Of a stretch of 64,000 bases of DNA, positions 10,127 through 18,049 are shown piece by piece; the stretch's first letter is position 1; every line of letters starts with the position of its first letter. The stretch lies in NCBI GenBank assembly GCA_015067545.1, contig SVMG01000004.1, positions 1 to 64,000 on the forward strand, in the 5' to 3' direction. Source of the DNA: Oscillospiraceae bacterium. Lineage in GTDB: Bacteria > Bacillota > Clostridia > Oscillospirales > Oscillospiraceae. Below the pieces are notes generated by a model. It searched no databases and was not told the DNA's origin. It saw nothing but the letters and a program-made list of their open reading frames with translations. Made by a program: the position numbers and the translations under genes.

Positions 10127-12121
10127 TTATTCTTCGTAGAATTTATCAATGGAAGCCACTAATTGATCCAATGCCTCCTTGACCGTACAGCCGGACAGCT
10201 GCGCACCGGCCGTTGCGGTATTGCCGCCACCGCCCAAAGGCTCCAGGATCACCTGCACGTTGGCATCGCCAATGGAACGGGCGGAGATCCACACCATCTC
10301 GCCGTCATCCCCATCCGGGTACAGCACGAACGAAGCCGTAATACCGGAGATATTCAGCAGCTCGTCCGCTGCCTGGGCGGCCAGCGCCCGGGATGTGGTG
10401 GTGGTCAGTGCCGCGATGGCCAGCTCCTGGCGGTACAGCCGGGCGGACTTGATGATCTGATATTTGGACATGGTATCCTGGAAATCGTTTTGCAAAAGCT
10501 TTTTGACCTCCACCGTGTCCGCGCCCCACTGCCGCAGTACAGCGGCAGCCTCAAAGGTACGCTCGCCCGTGCGGACATTGAAGCTCTTGGTATCCAGGAA
10601 AATACCCGCCATCAGGCTCTTGGCCTCAATGGGCAGAACATCGGACTTTTCCACTGCGTATTGCAGCAGCTCCGTCACCAGCTCCGCGGCAGAGGAAGCA
10701 AAGGGCTCATGCAGATTTACCACTACCGGATTGATGTAGGCGGCTGCTCTGCGGTGGTGATCCACCACACAGACTTTGGGAATCGCCTCCAGCAGGCTCT
10801 GGCATTCCACCTGATCCGGGCGGTTGGTATCCACCACCACCAGGGTGCTGTGGTTATCGCACAGCAGCAGGGCTTCCTGCCCGGAGATAAAGGTGTCCCG
10901 GTATTCCGGTACCACACGGATCTCCTCCAGCAGCTTTTCTGCCACGTTCTTCTCCAGATCCAGAACGATATATGCCTTTTTGCCCTTTTTGCGGCACATG
11001 CAGGAAATACCCATTGCCGCACCCACAGCATCCAGGTCCGCATTTTTGTGGCCCATGATAAATACCTGGCTGCTTTGGCCGATGAGCTCCATCAGCGAAT
11101 TGGCCGTCACACGGGAACGCACCTTGCTGCGGTGATCGTTTTCCTTGTTGCGTCCGCCGTAGAAGGTGAAATTGAAGCGATCCTTGATCACTGCCTGGTC
11201 ACCGCCACGGCTCAAAGACATTTCGATGGCCAGTGCGGCGAAATCGTAGCTCTCCTCAAAATTCGCACCGTCCACGCCGATACCCAGGGAAATGGATGCC
11301 TGCAGGCCGGTGGGATTTTCCACCTGGTGGATATCTTCCAGCAGGAGGAATTTTCCCTCCACTGCCCGATCCAGATCCTGCTTTTCAAACACCAGCAGGA
11401 ATCGGTTTCGCTCTAACCGGCGAAGCATGCCGTGGTAATCCTCCGCCCAGGAGGTGATAACCTCATTGATCCGGGCATTGAGGTTGGAAATGGCACTTTC
11501 CGTCAGGTTTTTGATCAGCTCCTCGTAATTGTCTACGAGGATGATGCTGACAACAGGCCGGGAACGGATATACTCATCCCGGACAAGATACAGCTCCGTC
11601 AGATCGCTCAGATACAGCATACCCAAAGCGGTTCCTTCCGGGTCGTCCGCCCGGAGTGCCGTTCCGTATACCCGGTAGCGGCGGTTGCCTACTTTTATAT
11701 CATAAGGATACTCTTTCTTACCGGCGGACAGCCAGTCCAGTGTAAGACCCGGCAGCACATTTTCCAGCTTCTGATGCAAATATTTGTCCTGACAGCCGGT
11801 GATGGCAGCAAATGTGTCATTGGTCCACAGTATGCCCTGATCTCCCAGGCGCACCAGCACCATGGGCAAGGGCACATCGGCACCGCCACTGACACCTGCA
11901 CTGTCAAATACAGTCTTTACATATTGCTGGATCTCCCTGCGGCGGTACATGCGGTATAGAACATAATAGATGCCCAGCAAGCCGGTCAAGCCGCCCTCCA
12001 CTGCAGCAAGAATATAATTTTCTGTGATCACGGCAGCAACAACAAAGCCGACCATTACTGTAAAAAATACCCAAAGACCCGGCCATAAAAGACGTCCGAG
12101 TTTTTTGTTCATATGCCGCAC
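10127..12121 (-). CDS. gdpP: GdpP/YybT-like c-di-AMP phosphodiesterase (two TM, PAS, degenerate GGDEF, DHH-DHHA1)
   Basis: MGHKNADLDAVGAAMG, VVDHHRR (DHH), LEPLGGGGNTATAGAQL (DHHA1); dnaB-rplI-gdpP synteny. Confidence 0.93.
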   Translation of the reverse strand: MRHMNKKLGRLLWPGLWVFFTVMVGFVVAAVITENYILAAVEGGLTGLLGIYYVLYRMYRRREIQQYVKTVFDSAGVSGGADVPLPMVLVRLGDQGILWTNDTFAAITGCQDKYLHQKLENVLPGLTLDWLSAGKKEYPYDIKVGNRRYRVYGTALRADDPEGTALGMLYLSDLTELYLVRDEYIRSRPVVSIILVDNYEELIKNLTESAISNLNARINEVITSWAEDYHGMLRRLERNRFLLVFEKQDLDRAVEGKFLLLEDIHQVENPTGLQASISLGIGVDGANFEESYDFAALAIEMSLSRGGDQAVIKDRFNFTFYGGRNKENDHRSKVRSRVTANSLMELIGQSSQVFIMGHKNADLDAVGAAMGISCMCRKKGKKAYIVLDLEKNVAEKLLEEIRVVPEYRDTFISGQEALLLCDNHSTLVVVDTNRPDQVECQSLLEAIPKVCVVDHHRRAAAYINPVVVNLHEPFASSAAELVTELLQYAVEKSDVLPIEAKSLMAGIFLDTKSFNVRTGERTFEAAAVLRQWGADTVEVKKLLQNDFQDTMSKYQIIKSARLYRQELAIAALTTTTSRALAAQAADELLNISGITASFVLYPDGDDGEMVWISARSIGDANVQVILEPLGGGGNTATAGAQLSGCTVKEALDQLVASIDKFYEE

Positions 12122-12235
12122 CTCCTAAAAATAGGTATACTATCCACACTATATCAATTATACCGCATATTATATCAAAAGAAGACCAAAGGTGCAACTG
12201 TTTTTCACACTTTTTCCAAAAGTATCTTTGCAGTA

Positions 12236-12264
12236 TTGACATCCACAAAAGGCAACAGTATAAT
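12236..12264 (+). promoter_or_regulatory. consensus sigma-A promoter of ldh
   Basis: TTGACA (12236-12241), 17-nt spacer, TATAAT (12259-12264). Confidence 0.8.
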
Positions 12265-12312
12265 TCTATCGATAGCAAAATATTTATTGCCAAGTGGCAA
12301 GGAGGAAACGTT

Positions 12313-13263
12313 ATGTCAACCAAAATCACAGTAATCGGTGCCGGCAGTGTCGGTGCCGCCATCACCAACGATATTATGGTGCAGGGCATCGCCAGTGAAG
12401 TGGTGCTCATCGACATCAACAAGCAGAAGGCTGTGGGCGAAGCAATGGATATCTATCAGGGTGCCCCGTTCTGCTCTCCTGCCATCATTCGCTCCGGCGA
12501 TTACGAGGATGCCGCCGGCTCTCAGATCGTCATCATCACCTCCGGTCTGCCCCGCAAGCCCGGCCAGACCCGGCTGGAGCTGGCGCAGGCCAATGTGAAC
12601 ATTCTGAAAAGCATCACCCCTCAGATCGTCAAATACGCCCCGGACGCCATCTATATCCTGGTGGCAAATCCTGTGGACATTCTGACTTATGTGTTCACCA
12701 AGATCTCCGGCATCCCGGAAAATCGTATCCTCGGCTCCGGCACGGTACTGGACACCAGCCGGCTGCAGTCCGAGCTGGCAAAGCGCTTCCACATCAGTCC
12801 CAAGAATGTTCACGCCCATGTTTACGGTGAGCACGGTGACAGCTCCTTTGTGCCCTGGTCTCTGGCATCCATCGCCAACAACCATATCGATGATTATCAG
12901 AATAACGTGGCTGACTCCGTGCGCATCCGCTGGAGCAAGGACGACCATCAGGCTGTGGAGGATTTTGTAAAGCAGTCCGGTGCACAGGTGATCAAAAACA
13001 AAGGTGCGACCTTCTATGCGGTGGCCATTTCCGTGTGCCACATCTGCAAGTGCATCCTCAACGGCAGCGGCACAGCCCTAACCGTCTCCACCATGATGCA
13101 CGGTGAGTACGGCGTGGAGGATGTGTGCCTTTCCACTCTGGCCCTTGTGGGCAGTGACGGCGTTCACACCAAGATCATCTCCCCCCTCACCCCCGAGGAA
13201 ACCGAAAAGATGCAAGCCAGCGCCCAAAAGCTGAAAGAGATCATCGACGGTCTGGAAATCTGA
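12313..13263 (+). CDS. ldh: L-lactate dehydrogenase
   Basis: VIGAGSVGAAITNDIM Rossmann motif, VANPVDILTYV, GSGTVLDTSRLQ, GEHGDSS. Confidence 0.93.
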   Translation: MSTKITVIGAGSVGAAITNDIMVQGIASEVVLIDINKQKAVGEAMDIYQGAPFCSPAIIRSGDYEDAAGSQIVIITSGLPRKPGQTRLELAQANVNILKSITPQIVKYAPDAIYILVANPVDILTYVFTKISGIPENRILGSGTVLDTSRLQSELAKRFHISPKNVHAHVYGEHGDSSFVPWSLASIANNHIDDYQNNVADSVRIRWSKDDHQAVEDFVKQSGAQVIKNKGATFYAVAISVCHICKCILNGSGTALTVSTMMHGEYGVEDVCLSTLALVGSDGVHTKIISPLTPEETEKMQASAQKLKEIIDGLEI

Positions 13264-13270
13264 TAAACAC

Positions 13271-13300
13271 ACCCGGCTGCAAAAATGCAGCCGGGTTTTT
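13271..13300 (+). terminator. rho-independent terminator after ldh
   Basis: ACCCGGCTGC AAAAAT GCAGCCGGGTTTTT. Confidence 0.85.
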
Positions 13301-13425
13301 GCATCTTGCAAAAAGTGTCGAACGCATCTTTGAAAAATAGGTATACTTTTTCCCTTTTCTGTGTTATACTAGCCTAAGAGTGCGCCGGGACGGGCAGACC
13401 CGGGCAAAGAAAATTGAAGAAAAAT

Positions 13426-13485
13426 GCAGGCATTTCCCTCACATTTGCCATACAGGGCATCAAAATGTGATAAGTGGCTGCCTGC
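13426..13485 (+). promoter_or_regulatory. structured 5' leader of RNase J gene (candidate)
   Basis: Nested complementary arms GCAGGCA/TGCCTGC (13426-13432/13479-13485), CACATTT/AAATGTG (13440-13446/13463-13469) and inner TGCC/GGCA. Confidence 0.45.
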
Positions 13486-13530
13486 TTTGTTATGGCTTTT
13501 TAGCCGCATTTTGAAAGGAGTTACTATACT

Positions 13531-15186
13531 TTGGCAGAAAAACTGAAAATTATCCCCCTTGGCGGTCTGGACGAGATCGGCAAGAACTGTACAGTGCTGG
13601 AATACGGCAAGGACATGATCGTGATCGACTGCGGCGTGGGCTTCCCGGATGAGGATATGTACGGCGTGGATCTGGTGATCCCGGACTTTACCTATCTGAC
13701 GCAGAACGCGAAGAAGCTGCGGGGTATGTTCATCACCCACGGACACGAAGATCACATCGGCTCCATCCCCTACTGCATGCAGCAGGTCAGTTGTCCCATC
13801 CATGGCACCGCCATGACCAACGGACTGATCCGACTGAAGCTGGAAGAGCACCGGCTGCAGGATTCGGTCAAGCTGGTCACCCATAAGCCCGGTGATGTGG
13901 TCAAGGCCGGCTGTTTCACTGTGGAATTCATCCATGTGAACCACTCCATCGCTGACGCGGTTGCCTTTGCCATCAAGACGCCTGTGGGCACTGTGGTCAT
14001 GACCGGCGACTTCAAGATCGACCCCACCGCCTCTGACGGCATGATCGACCTGGCCCGTCTGGGTGAACTGGGCAACCAGGGCGTTTTGGCCCTTCTGGCG
14101 GACTCCACCAATGTGGAGCGGGCCGGTTATACTCCCAGCGAAAACATCGTTGCCGAGAGCCTTGACCGGCAGTTCCGCAACTGTGATCAGCGGATCATCG
14201 TCACCACCTTCGCCTCCAACATGCACCGCATTCAGGCGGTTTTGACTACCGCCCACCGACACGGACGAAAAGTGGCCGTGTCCGGCCGGAGCATGGAAAA
14301 TATGCTGAAGGTCGCTCAGGAACTGGGCTATCTGAAAGTGCCCGCCGGCACCATCGTGGAGCTGGGTGCTGTCAAGAGCCTGCCCAAAAACAAGGTGGTC
14401 ATCGTATCCACCGGCTCCCAGGGTGAGAATATGTCCGCTCTGTACCGCATGGCCTTCTCCACCCACAAGCAGATCGACATCACCGCCGGTGACCGGGTGA
14501 TCATCTCCGCCTCTGCCATCCCCGGCAACGAAAAGGCGGTCTCCCGGATCATCAATGAGCTGTACCGCAAGGGCGCGGATGTGGTGTATGAAAAGAGCGA
14601 GGGTCTGCACGTTTCCGGCCACGCCTGCCAGGAGGAGCTGAAGATCCTGCATGCGTTATGTAAACCCAAATATTTCATCCCTGTTCACGGCGAACAGCGA
14701 ATGCTCCAAATCCACAGCCGTCTGGCCCAGCAGATGGGCATCGCTGCCCGGAATGTGGTCATCGGCGAGATCGGCTCGGTGATCGAGCTGGGCGGCCGCA
14801 GCTGCAAGATCACCGGCACGGTCACTGCAGGCAAGGTCTTCGTGGACGGCACCGGCGTGGGCGATGTGGGCAGCGTGGTGCTTCGTGACCGCAAGCACCT
14901 GGCTCAGGACGGCATGATCGTTGTATGTCTGAATCTGTCTGGCCAGGACGGAAGCATCATTTCCGGCCCGGATATCATCACCCGGGGCTTTATCTATGTG
15001 AAGGAATCCGAAGCGCTGATGGATGAACTGCGTGGTGTGGCAGTGGAAGCCATCGAGCGCTGCCAACGCAAGCGGGTCAGAGATTGGTCGGCCATCAAGA
15101 CCGCCATCAAAAACGACTTGAGCGGTTACCTGTATAAGACCACCAAGCGAAATCCCATGATTTTGCCGGTGATTACGGAGCTGTAA
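13531..15186 (+). CDS. rnj: ribonuclease J (TTG start)
   Basis: FITHGHEDHIGSIPY beta-lactamase motif, beta-CASP features, VSGHACQEELK, FIPVHGEQRMLQ. Confidence 0.95.
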   Translation: MAEKLKIIPLGGLDEIGKNCTVLEYGKDMIVIDCGVGFPDEDMYGVDLVIPDFTYLTQNAKKLRGMFITHGHEDHIGSIPYCMQQVSCPIHGTAMTNGLIRLKLEEHRLQDSVKLVTHKPGDVVKAGCFTVEFIHVNHSIADAVAFAIKTPVGTVVMTGDFKIDPTASDGMIDLARLGELGNQGVLALLADSTNVERAGYTPSENIVAESLDRQFRNCDQRIIVTTFASNMHRIQAVLTTAHRHGRKVAVSGRSMENMLKVAQELGYLKVPAGTIVELGAVKSLPKNKVVIVSTGSQGENMSALYRMAFSTHKQIDITAGDRVIISASAIPGNEKAVSRIINELYRKGADVVYEKSEGLHVSGHACQEELKILHALCKPKYFIPVHGEQRMLQIHSRLAQQMGIAARNVVIGEIGSVIELGGRSCKITGTVTAGKVFVDGTGVGDVGSVVLRDRKHLAQDGMIVVCLNLSGQDGSIISGPDIITRGFIYVKESEALMDELRGVAVEAIERCQRKRVRDWSAIKTAIKNDLSGYLYKTTKRNPMILPVITEL

Positions 15187-15187
15187 A

Positions 15188-15220
15188 AGAAAAGAAGCCG
15201 CGTTCGCGGCTTCTTTTTAT
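15188..15220. terminator. bidirectional terminator
   Basis: AAGAAGCCGCG TTCG CGGCTTCTTTTTATT. Confidence 0.75.
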
Positions 15221-15558
15221 TGTTCCTCCCGGCTATGGGTTGCCACAAAGGTTTCCAAGTTAACGGTATGGTTATATTTTACCGATGCGATTCGGTCTTT
15301 TTCCACAATCACCTTGGACAGCGGAATATCATTGAGCGCGGCAATGGCCACAATATAGTGGATCATATCGGCCAATTCGATGCCCAGCTGTTCCTGCAAA
15401 TCATTTTCATCCGATGCTTTTCTGCCGGCCCTTTTATTCAGCACCTCAGCAACCTCGCCGATTTCTTCCACCAGCTTCATGAACATTCCCTGCTCGTTTG
15501 CCCAGCCGCAATAGCGATCAGCCAGATAATCTTGCAGATCATTGATGGTAAGATTCAT
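15217..15558 (-). CDS. MazG-like nucleotide pyrophosphohydrolase
   Basis: KLVEEIGEVAEVLNKRAGRK...LGIELADMIHYIVAIA: EExxE/ExxD motif of the MazG superfamily. Confidence 0.8.
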   Translation of the reverse strand: MNLTINDLQDYLADRYCGWANEQGMFMKLVEEIGEVAEVLNKRAGRKASDENDLQEQLGIELADMIHYIVAIAALNDIPLSKVIVEKDRIASVKYNHTVNLETFVATHSREEQ

Positions 15559-15704
15559 TTTCCGTTCTCCTTTGCGGTATTGATAGAGGTTGCAGAGCGC
15601 TCCAGCTGATTAACGAGGGAATAATGGCCTTTGATAGTTTCGCAGAGTTTAATTATCTTAATGGCAAAATCCGTAGATAAATCGATAAGTTTGTTTTCTT
15701 TCAT
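15555..15704 (-). pseudogene. truncated four-helix-bundle protein (23S rRNA intervening-sequence / TIGR02436-like), 49 codons
   Basis: Hand translation MKENKLIDLSTDFAIKIIKLCETIKGHYSLVNQLERSATSINTAKENGK* matches the N-terminal third of S23 four-helix-bundle proteins (..LSxxFAxxIxxL...NQLxRSxTSI). Absent from the ORF track because it is under 60 aa; its stop overlaps the mazG start (ATGA). Confidence 0.65.
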
Positions 15705-15739
15705 AACGATCACCTCTGCGTATAGTATAACATACGGAA

Positions 15740-15910
15740 TGAAATATTGCTACGCAATATGAAATAATTCTGCGGATTATGAAATATTTTGCCTTGAGGG
15801 CAAAATGTGAAATAAAATAAATCCCCCATACGCCGCTGCGTATTTCATAGCATCAGCTATTTCATGACGCGAAGCGTTATTTCACAAATCCCGCAAGGGA
15901 TTTATTTCAT
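15740..15910. repeat. tandem array of short hairpins separated by (T)GAAAT / ATTTCA(T/C) motifs
   Basis: Stems at 15744-15760, 15764-15780, 15786-15806, 15828-15843, 15847-15860, 15864-15880, 15886-15903, plus a long-range pair 15816-15826/15897-15907. Spacers are GAAAT in the left half and ATTTC in the right half. Confidence 0.85.
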
Positions 15911-15912
15911 TA

Positions 15913-15953
15913 AAAAGAACCCACACTTGTCGTAGACAAATGTGGGTTCTTTT
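15913..15953 (-). terminator. terminator-like hairpin downstream of tRNA-Gly
   Basis: AAAAGAACCCACA/TGTGGGTTCTTTT with inner TTGTC/GACAA arms and loop GTA. Confidence 0.75.
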
Positions 15954-15954
15954 C

Positions 15955-16030
15955 TGGAGCGGGTGACGAGGCTCGAACTCGCTACCTCCACCTTGGCAAG
16001 GTGGCGCTCTACCGGATGAGCTACACCCGC
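15955..16030 (-). tRNA. tRNA-Gly (GCC), CCA encoded
   Basis: Reverse strand GCGGGTGTAGCTCATCCGGTAGAGCGCCACCTTGCCAAGGTGGAGGTAGCGAGTTCGAGCCTCGTCACCCGCTCCA. Confidence 0.95.
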
Positions 16031-16096
16031 GGAACAAAAGGTATTATAGCAGAATTCTGCGTTTTGTCAATACCTTTTCTTCAGTTTTTATGAAAT

Positions 16097-17164
16097 TTAT
16101 TCTGCAGTAGGATAGGCGGAATAATCCCAAACATAATTGGTCATTTCCCCTTGTGTATACAGCCGGAAACCGTCCTGTTCGTTGCAGCGCAGCAAGTCTA
16201 TGTAATAGTATTCCCCATCGATCTGCACCGCATTCCACACCCAGGGCGCGCCTTCCCGTGTGCCGGTGACCACATGGCCGTCCAAGCCCGCCTGGCGGCA
16301 CATGGCACTGTAAACCATGGCAAAAGCACGGCTGTCGCCCACGCCGTGTAAAAGCAAGCTGTATGCCGGTGTGATGGAGGTCTGGATATTGTATTCATAC
16401 CGATCCATCAAAAACCCGTAAAGCCGCTGGGCTTTTTCAGCTGCTGTCCAGTCACCTGCCAAATGCTGCGCCGCAGAAGAAAACACGGGCGCGACCTTAT
16501 TCTGCAAGGTTCGCAGCTGGGCCCGGCTGGTCTGATAGGAGAATTTAAGCTCCACGATCTGCTCGATCCCCTCTTCCGGGTACAGACTGACCGTCACTTC
16601 CGGCGCTTCCATCACCTTTTGGGGATAGGCCAGCGCATAATCGGCCACCATTTGGGCATAGTCCACCTGGCCCGGATCTGCAAAATACAGCACCACACCG
16701 GCATCACAGTCATCCAAATGCTGTGCGAGGATCTGCTCTACCTGCTCCAATGTCTGCACCCTTTGGATCTTGTCCGCGTGCACCCGATTCTGCAAGTAGG
16801 TGATCTGCACACTGACTGCATTCCGGCCGCCGCTGGCGCCGAATACATAGCCGATCTCCTCCACCGCATAGACAGCAAAGGGGTCATTTTGTCGGATCTC
16901 CCGGATGGCTTTGTCCAGATCCGCCCGGGCGGCATCCTCTGTGTCATACTGCATGGAAAGCATGCCGCTTTCCGCGCCGTTTTCCACCAAAGCTTCCAGT
17001 ACCCGGATCAGCTCCTCATAATCGGACACATTTTCTGCCGGCTTTTCTTCTTGATTGGCCGCTTCCTTGTGGGGCTTCACAGAAGAATAACTGCCGTCCG
17101 TCCAAAAGCTGCATCCACTGAGCAGCAAACACAGCACCATAACAAGCGCGATCATTTTTCTCAT
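16097..17164 (-). CDS. lipoprotein with transglutaminase-like domain
   Basis: MRKMIALVMVLCLLLSGCSF lipobox; C-terminal SRAFAMVYSAMCRQAGLDGHVVTG...APWVWNAVQIDGEYYYID. Confidence 0.7.
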   Translation of the reverse strand: MRKMIALVMVLCLLLSGCSFWTDGSYSSVKPHKEAANQEEKPAENVSDYEELIRVLEALVENGAESGMLSMQYDTEDAARADLDKAIREIRQNDPFAVYAVEEIGYVFGASGGRNAVSVQITYLQNRVHADKIQRVQTLEQVEQILAQHLDDCDAGVVLYFADPGQVDYAQMVADYALAYPQKVMEAPEVTVSLYPEEGIEQIVELKFSYQTSRAQLRTLQNKVAPVFSSAAQHLAGDWTAAEKAQRLYGFLMDRYEYNIQTSITPAYSLLLHGVGDSRAFAMVYSAMCRQAGLDGHVVTGTREGAPWVWNAVQIDGEYYYIDLLRCNEQDGFRLYTQGEMTNYVWDYSAYPTAE

Positions 17165-17181
17165 GTTCCCCACTCCTTTCT

Positions 17182-18045
17182 TTACAGTGCATCCTTGGAA
17201 TAACGGGAGAAGCCGTCTCCCAGAACCTGGTGCGCCTCCTGCACGATGATAAATGCATCGGGATCCACCGCCACCACCAATTCCTTCAGCTCTGCCAGCT
17301 GCTGGCGCTTGACTGCGGTGAGGATCACCTTGGTATCCTTGTGGCTGTATGCACCCTCACCCTTGAGGAAGGTCGCGCCACGGCCCAGTTCATCGCTGAT
17401 CTTTTTTGCCACCGCATCGTGGTGCTGTGTGATGATCAGCGCCACCTTGGAATAGTCGAAGCGATAAACCACCGCATCGATCACCTGACCCATCACAAAT
17501 ACGGCAATGCCACAGTACAGTGCCTTACTCATATCTCCAAAGGCGATGCCCGTCAGGGCCACCACCGTCAGATCAAAGCAGGTATTGATGGTTCCGATGG
17601 CCATATTGGGCCATCTGCGCTTGAGTAAGCGCACGATAATATCCGAGCCGCCGGTGGTTGCGCCGGTCATAAACACCGTGCCCAAGCCCAAGCCGCACAG
17701 CACGCCGCCGTAGAGCGCCGCCACCAGCGGATCTGCTTCCGGCACCGGCAATATGCTGAGCACATCAATGGAAACCGAGCTTGTAAGCATACCGATCAGC
17801 GACAGGAAAAAGAACCGTTTTCCCAACGTCCATCCACCTATGACAAACAGGGGGATATTGATGAGTATCGTCAGCGTACCCACTGTGCCAAAGTCAAGCA
17901 AATGCACCAGGATCATGGAAAGACCCGAAAGGCCGCCCGCGTTCATATCATGGGATACCATGAACATATTGAAGCCCGCACCAAACAGGGCACTGCCAAT
18001 GATGATCTGCAAAATACTCCCCAGAGAGCGTACTTTGTTTTTCAC
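17182..18045 (-). CDS. YitT family membrane protein (DUF161/DUF2179); likely GTG start
   Basis: GSILQIIIGSALFGAGFNMFMVSHDMNAGGLSGLSMIL; GATTGGSDIIVRLL. Confidence 0.85.
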   Translation of the reverse strand: MKNKVRSLGSILQIIIGSALFGAGFNMFMVSHDMNAGGLSGLSMILVHLLDFGTVGTLTILINIPLFVIGGWTLGKRFFFLSLIGMLTSSVSIDVLSILPVPEADPLVAALYGGVLCGLGLGTVFMTGATTGGSDIIVRLLKRRWPNMAIGTINTCFDLTVVALTGIAFGDMSKALYCGIAVFVMGQVIDAVVYRFDYSKVALIITQHHDAVAKKISDELGRGATFLKGEGAYSHKDTKVILTAVKRQQLAELKELVVAVDPDAFIIVQEAHQVLGDGFSRYSKDAL

Positions 18046-18049
18046 GCGA

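Noticed and set aside
10163-11416. 417-aa plus-strand ORF opposite gdpP
   Set aside because: Shadow of a gene with intact DHH/DHHA1 motifs.
12290-12303. TTGCCAAGTGGCAA palindrome before the ldh RBS as a regulator site
   Set aside because: Does not match the Rex or CcpA consensus well enough to call; left unassigned.
13369-14652. 427-aa minus-strand ORF opposite RNase J
   Set aside because: Antisense shadow; also runs through the leader and promoter region.
15740-15910. Possible CRISPR or simple terminator cluster
   Set aside because: Repeated units are only 5-7 nt between self-complementary stems. There are no 23-40 bp repeats and no U-tracts after each stem.
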